Positions 60,619 to 64,000 of a stretch of 64,000 nucleotides of DNA are shown here, piece after piece; positions within the stretch are counted from its first letter, which is position 1, and each line of letters begins with the position of its first letter. The notes under the pieces were generated by a model. That model worked only from the letters and a program-made list of their open reading frames with translations. It had not been told where the DNA came from and searched no databases. Source of the stretch: a virus. The position numbers and the translations under genes were made by a program. The stretch covers positions 62,001 to 126,000 of the IMG/VR virus record IMGVR_UViG_3300044712_000786; one strand, 5' to 3'.

Positions 60619-60888
60619 TCATGATTCCTTCAAACCCGCTTCTTCTATAAGCTGTTTTCGTTTCTCCTGATATAAAGCGTAAGCCATAGCCATATTAGTA
60701 ACTAGAGCTACTTCTCTACTAAATTCTCCTTGCCCAATTGCCAAAACTAACTTCCCGCAGCAGTAGTCGTTAAACTTGTTATAGTCATATTTTAAAAAAT
60801 CAGAGCCCCCACCAAAACCAACAAAATACATTAAGCTTAGCTCTTTTTCAATCCTCTGCTCGGCAATTAGTAAGTCTCTCTTGCTCAT
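60619..60888 (-). CDS. Helical protein, 89 aa
   Basis: MSKRDLLIAEQRIEKELSLMYFVG...: helical with DYCCGK in the middle. Start overlaps the upstream stop by 4 nt. Confidence 0.6.
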   Translation of the reverse strand: MSKRDLLIAEQRIEKELSLMYFVGFGGGSDFLKYDYNKFNDYCCGKLVLAIGQGEFSREVALVTNMAMAYALYQEKRKQLIEEAGLKES

Positions 60889-61097
60889 TTCTTTTTCTTC
60901 TTTTTGGGCTGGCGCAATTCAATCTGCTCGGCTAAAAAGACGCCTACCTGAATATAGTCATACGCCTGATTACTATACTCTTCAGCTTCCGCATCCATTC
61001 CTACTTGTTTAAAAGTGCGGCTAGCAAACTCGCTTTCCTTAGCACATAGCTCTAACTGGCGAGCAGCCCGTGTCATAGCGTTAATTGAAGGTATCAT
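60885..61097 (-). CDS. Helical protein with basic tail, 70 aa
   Basis: MIPSINAMTRAARQLELCAKES...ELRQPKKKKKK. ATG at 61097 overlaps the stop of the upstream gene (ATGA) and is preferred to earlier in-frame ATGs. Confidence 0.6.
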   Translation of the reverse strand: MIPSINAMTRAARQLELCAKESEFASRTFKQVGMDAEAEEYSNQAYDYIQVGVFLAEQIELRQPKKKKKK

Positions 61098-61258
61098 CGG
61101 CATCCTTGCACAATTTCCCAAGCCCTAGCCGCCCGACTTGCCTTGCGGCAGCTATTATCACGGAAGACCTTGCTAATAAGGTCAGTGTTAATCTTTTCGC
61201 CCTTTTTCAAAAGCTCCGCTTCGCTTTTTAGGGTCTCTTCTTTAAAAATTTTCTTCAT
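61094..61258 (-). CDS. Small helical basic protein, 54 aa
   Basis: MKKIFKEETLKSEAELLKKGEKIN...: HTH-like helices with RKASRAARAWEIV. Leaderless promoter TTGACT-N16-TAGAAT-N6-ATG. Confidence 0.6.
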   Translation of the reverse strand: MKKIFKEETLKSEAELLKKGEKINTDLISKVFRDNSCRKASRAARAWEIVQGCR

Positions 61259-61281
61259 ATTTGAATTCTATTTTAAATTTT

Positions 61282-61458
61282 TCAAAAGTCAATAGTGTTA
61301 ATTAGCCTTTGAATAATAAACATCTCTGGACATAGCCTAGATACTCTGGAGAAACGGACTGTCCCCTTAACAAACTCCCAAAGAACCACATTGATTCCAT
61401 TTAACTGGGGGCAGTACATTGTTGGATGTTTATCTATAGCTCTCGTTAAACTTTTCAT
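61282..61458 (-). CDS. Small array-type protein, 58 aa
   Basis: MKSLTRAIDKHPTMYCPQLNG...; ends I-D-F-stop in GACTTTTGAAAAAT, which is also the -35/spacer of the next promoter. Links the array ending to the promoter design. Confidence 0.6.
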   Translation of the reverse strand: MKSLTRAIDKHPTMYCPQLNGINVVLWEFVKGTVRFSRVSRLCPEMFIIQRLINTIDF

Positions 61459-61676
61459 ATTTCACTAATAACAACTTCTCCACCCTCCGCGTAGCTGAAA
61501 TAGCTTTCCTTTTTACCGAAATATTTGACTTTAGTTCGATAAGTACCCGATATTGAATCTAGATATCTCAGGGGAATATTTGTTTCTACTTCTCTGAATA
61601 ACCATGGATTATCACTGAAAAGAAACCCGCCCATTCTAGACATATGAGGATTCAGAGAATTCTTCAGTCGCTTCAT
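61455..61676 (-). CDS. Small array-type protein, 73 aa
   Basis: MKRLKNSLNPHMSRMGGFLFSDNPW...: basic/aromatic, beta-rich end (SYAEGGEVVISEI). Overlaps both neighbours by 4 nt. Confidence 0.6.
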   Translation of the reverse strand: MKRLKNSLNPHMSRMGGFLFSDNPWLFREVETNIPLRYLDSISGTYRTKVKYFGKKESYFSYAEGGEVVISEI

Positions 61677-61828
61677 TTAATAACTAATCTAAAGGTATCT
61701 TCCTTACGTTGTTTGGAAAGCTTCTCTAAGTATAACAAAGCCTGCTTCCTACCTTCTTTATTATGAGGAAAAGCCCCTTGAATGCGCGTTCCACTGTAAA
61801 TACAGTAAAATTTAACCTTTTTGGGCAT
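61673..61828 (-). CDS. Small basic protein, 51 aa
   Basis: MPKKVKFYCIYSGTRIQGAFPH...: beta hairpin then a basic helix and R-L-V-I-K end, similar in layout to 18598-18777. Confidence 0.6.
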   Translation of the reverse strand: MPKKVKFYCIYSGTRIQGAFPHNKEGRKQALLYLEKLSKQRKEDTFRLVIK

Positions 61829-62075
61829 TTTCAATCGTCTTGTTAAGATAATGAGCTTCCCATTTTGCTCCCAGCTTGCGAGTTAGCTCCGCTATTTTTC
61901 TGCTCTCAAAATCGTTCTTAGCTAATACCAGCTTCAGTTTCTTGCGCCCTTCTTCATCACTTAATTTCCCAGAATCAATTTCGTCAATAGTATTAGCTAA
62001 CTCATTCCACCAAAATTCCACGCTTTGAGCAACGATTTCTCCCTCTTTTTTTAATTTATTTAAATTCGGCTTCAT
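61812..62075 (-). CDS. Coiled-coil-like protein, 87 aa
   Basis: Charged helices throughout (LNKLKKEGEIVAQSVEFWW...GRKKLKLVLAKNDFE). Overlaps neighbours by 17-20 nt. Confidence 0.6.
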   Translation of the reverse strand: MKPNLNKLKKEGEIVAQSVEFWWNELANTIDEIDSGKLSDEEGRKKLKLVLAKNDFESRKIAELTRKLGAKWEAHYLNKTIENAQKG

Positions 62076-62235
62076 GCAAAATCTGCATTAACTGCTTGAT
62101 ATGAAAGGTCATAGAACTTTCTGCGACCTGAATATTTCCCTCGAAAAGAGACTTATCTTGCTTATCCGTAAGTAAGGAAAGGACTAGCATGTCCTCCAAC
62201 AAACTAATTGCTTGTTCTTTTTTGTTCTCGTTCAT
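62056..62235 (-). CDS. Small helical protein, 59 aa
   Basis: MNENKKEQAISLLEDMLVLSLL...: helical hairpin. Overlaps both neighbours (20 nt and 32 nt). Confidence 0.6.
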   Translation of the reverse strand: MNENKKEQAISLLEDMLVLSLLTDKQDKSLFEGNIQVAESSMTFHIKQLMQILHEAEFK

Positions 62236-62611
62236 TTAATATTAATCCTATAATATAAGCATAGAGAGGGCTTATGCTTAAGTCGAGAATTTTATTCAAA
62301 TGGTCTGTCTCTAATTCGGATAAGGGGACATATTTAGTAGGTTGGTCTCCTTTAGGGCCACTCGTTCCCCAAAGCAATTTCTCCTTGATAGTGTTTATGC
62401 TATCATTACGAGTTAAGCAAAAGTCCGCAACAATCGCTTTAGTATTCTTTCCCTTGGTTCCGCCTCGCCTACAGTAGTCATTTCCACCGTCAACAAACAC
62501 GAAACTACCATCAGCAAAAGTATACTGGTTAAAATGATGTCTACTAACGGAAGCTACATAAGTAGTTTTTCCTTTTTCTATAACTTTAATGGCGTTTTGA
62601 ATCAGGTCCAT
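62204..62611 (-). CDS. Conserved phage protein, 135 aa
   Basis: TTYVASVSRHHFNQYTFADGSF...FCLTRNDSINTIKEKLLWGTSG...YVPLSELETDHLNKILDL: the last two motifs (KLLWGT, L-E-T-x-H-L-x-x-I-L) recur in many large-phage hypothetical proteins. Function unknown. Confidence 0.7.
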   Translation of the reverse strand: MDLIQNAIKVIEKGKTTYVASVSRHHFNQYTFADGSFVFVDGGNDYCRRGGTKGKNTKAIVADFCLTRNDSINTIKEKLLWGTSGPKGDQPTKYVPLSELETDHLNKILDLSISPLYAYIIGLILNEREQKRTSN

Positions 62612-63078
62612 AGATATCTCCTATTTTGAACTATCCAAGTTAAGTATTCGGTATCTTTATTTTCTAGCTCCGCTTCTACCTTATAGACTTTATCGTATAC
62701 ATTAGGGGGAGTCTTACCCGCCATAATATCTTCTATAGATATATTGGGATAACTTTGTTCTAGCTCTTTTTCCTTAGCGGGGCGACCCTCTTTAATCCAA
62801 GCATAAATTTCTTTGATTTTAGCAGCAACCTCTATGTCTTTTTCGTTATTACCCCACTCGATTACTTCAAAACATTTCTCTCCTTCTACATAATGGACAA
62901 GTCCATTAAAAAGAATGACTCGGAAAAGCTCATCTTTATCCCGCCAGCAACGGGGGACGCCCTTCATTAGCCACTTATTTTGAGGAAAGAAGAAATTCCT
63001 TACGTGATAATAGCCCAACCTCGTCTTTAAACGATTAATTCTAAAGAGCAATTCTACTCGCCAGCCAAGACTCTTCAT
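62602..63078 (-). CDS. Hypothetical protein, 158 aa
   Basis: MKSLGWRVELLFRINRLKTRLG...: array-type start on a larger protein; C-terminal half acidic/helical (KIKEIYAWIKEGRPAKEKELE). Start at 63078: promoter TTGACT-N16-TAAAAT with 5 nt to the ATG; the in-frame ATG further upstream lies before the promoter. Confidence 0.6.
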   Translation of the reverse strand: MKSLGWRVELLFRINRLKTRLGYYHVRNFFFPQNKWLMKGVPRCWRDKDELFRVILFNGLVHYVEGEKCFEVIEWGNNEKDIEVAAKIKEIYAWIKEGRPAKEKELEQSYPNISIEDIMAGKTPPNVYDKVYKVEAELENKDTEYLTWIVQNRRYLWT

Positions 63079-63100
63079 ACCTAATTTTACCACTTTTTTT

Positions 63101-63328
63101 TCAACAGTCAATGGCATATTCTTTAAAATGAGCTTTAAAATGCTCAAACGCTTGATTCGGCTCAATCATCTGAACGAAAGGGTGAGTTTTTATTAGATTA
63201 CTAAAAGTAACTCCGTCGCTTCTATTTATTAAAATAAGAAATACGCTATTCTTTCTCTTCTCTACAGATACAGAATAAGTCAATTCTTGAGGCTTAATCG
63301 CCGCTGTTCCTTCAATTGTAGCTTCCAT
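63101..63328 (-). CDS. Small protein, 75 aa
   Basis: Beta-rich (ELTYSVSVEKRKNSVFLILINRS) then helical. Start overlaps the upstream stop by one base; its last codons read into the promoter of 62602-63078. Confidence 0.6.
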   Translation of the reverse strand: MEATIEGTAAIKPQELTYSVSVEKRKNSVFLILINRSDGVTFSNLIKTHPFVQMIEPNQAFEHFKAHFKEYAIDC

Positions 63329-64000
63329 TATTTGGGTCCATTTACTAAGATGGGCTCATACCAATCTATTCTGCTTAAACTCTTCTGGGGTCCGAATCTA
63401 ACGGTGTGCTGATGTCCTATTCTAAAATGCATCCTAGGACTTAAGTGACTGCCACCCAAATAGTTAGCTTCAGTCTTAATTTTATAGCCCTTGCCAATAT
63501 AGCTAGGGTGCCATAGAGCATCTTTACTTAGTTGTCCCTTCTTAAACCTAGCCTCTCTCGCTATAGAACCACTACTAATCATGCCAGACCTAGCGGACAA
63601 TACTAACAAAATTTTAACTGCTAACTGAGTTAATTTGCCAATAATTTCTCTCTCTTCTTCTTGGGGAGGTATCGGGCAATCATGCTTGCATAAGCTATCT
63701 CCCAAGCCCTCGCTAATTGAATTAAACAGCTTTCTTTCCATCGCTGTAGTATCTTCAAAGTAAGCGTCATCTTTAAAGAGGGTAGTTAAGTCATGGCCTA
63801 AATGATACCAACTCGCGTAACTAATAGCGAAACCATCATCGGGAATAAACAGAAATTGAAACCCCAGAATATCTTTGCCTACAGGAAGAGTTTTACCTCC
63901 CTGAGATACTACTTGATTTGCGTCAATCTTAGAAAAAGCAATATAGGGAATGCGCCACTTAATACTATTGAAGATGTATCCCTGAGGCAGGACGAAGAGC
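63328..64000 (-). CDS. Hypothetical protein, at least 224 aa (5' end outside window)
   Basis: The frame is open to the right edge, so the ATG at 63741 is internal. Visible: a beta-rich region with GYIFNSIKWRIPYIAFSK, ...SQGGKTLPVGKDILGFQFLF, an aromatic YASWYHLGHDL, then a helical region with CKHDCPIPPQEEE. No family recognised; a metal site from the C-x-x-x-C plus His is possible. Confidence 0.65.
   Translation of the reverse strand, partial: LFVLPQGYIFNSIKWRIPYIAFSKIDANQVVSQGGKTLPVGKDILGFQFLFIPDDGFAISYASWYHLGHDLTTLFKDDAYFEDTTAMERKLFNSISEGLGDSLCKHDCPIPPQEEEREIIGKLTQLAVKILLVLSARSGMISSGSIAREARFKKGQLSKDALWHPSYIGKGYKIKTEANYLGGSHLSPRMHFRIGHQHTVRFGPQKSLSRIDWYEPILVNGPK

Noticed and set aside
63328-63741. 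Complete gene starting at the ATG at 63741
   Set aside because: The frame stays open to position 64000 with protein-like sequence before this ATG, so the start lies outside the window.
1-64000. CRISPR array, integrase or attachment site
   Set aside because: No regular repeat-spacer pattern, recombinase motif or tRNA-adjacent duplication was visible.

Overview
This window is a 64 kb piece of a large double-stranded DNA bacteriophage genome (low-GC by eye, standard code, tightly packed genes, no integrase, transposase or CRISPR array seen). The case rests on a packaging/virion block at the left end (portal, large terminase, a phage sigma factor), PhoH, an ArdC-type antirestriction protein, a lysozyme-like protein, T4 rIIA/rIIB-like proteins, a DUF932 protein, a Gp88-family protein, tRNAs and two free-standing homing endonucleases. 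The host is not identifiable. Some genes use ordinary Shine-Dalgarno sites (GGAGG/AAGGAGG), but many appear to be leaderless.

Layout. 0-10 kb, minus strand: virion and packaging genes, an ERCC4 nuclease, a zinc-containing sigma factor and PhoH. Several of these are preceded by a GTGTAA motif that may be a late promoter. 10.1-13.7 kb, plus strand: a methyltransferase operon, then an array of tiny 50-76 aa genes separated by a repeated GATTTTTGAAA element. 14-31.4 kb, minus strand: an early-type accessory region. Nearly every transcription unit there starts with a sigma70-like promoter whose -10 ends exactly 6 nt before the ATG (TTGAC[AT]-N16-TAnnnT-N6-ATG). The same promoter design drives a tRNA operon and three terminator-ended structured RNAs. 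31.4-48 kb, minus strand: about 65 mostly 43-68 aa genes, overlapping end to start, sharing an M-[KN]-x-[LIV] N-terminus and otherwise hypervariable; interspersed are a lipoprotein, a coiled-coil membrane protein, a DUF6745-like protein, an HD phosphohydrolase and a nucleotidyltransferase. 48-52 kb: a RuvB-like AAA+ ATPase, then rIIB- and rIIA-like genes. 52-64 kb: HNH endonuclease, more small genes including a VRLD-type paralogue family, and an operon of methyltransferase, CoaB-like/class II aldolase fusion and cupin beside an interrupted tRNA.

How it may work together (inference): host RNA polymerase would read the many leaderless promoters to make early proteins and RNAs at once. The phage sigma factor (7.7-8.4 kb) could then direct late genes from the GTGTAA sites. 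The tiny-gene arrays look like a diversifying bank of host-takeover or counter-defence peptides.

Most unusual items: a tRNA-Val gene whose perfect cloverleaf is interrupted by 111 nt between positions 27 and 28; a second tRNA-like gene with an insertion of about 113 nt in the D loop; three or four structured non-coding RNAs; genome-wide leaderless promoters whose -35/spacer doubles as the end of the preceding gene; and the tiny-gene arrays. Both window edges cut genes (1-612 and 63328-64000).
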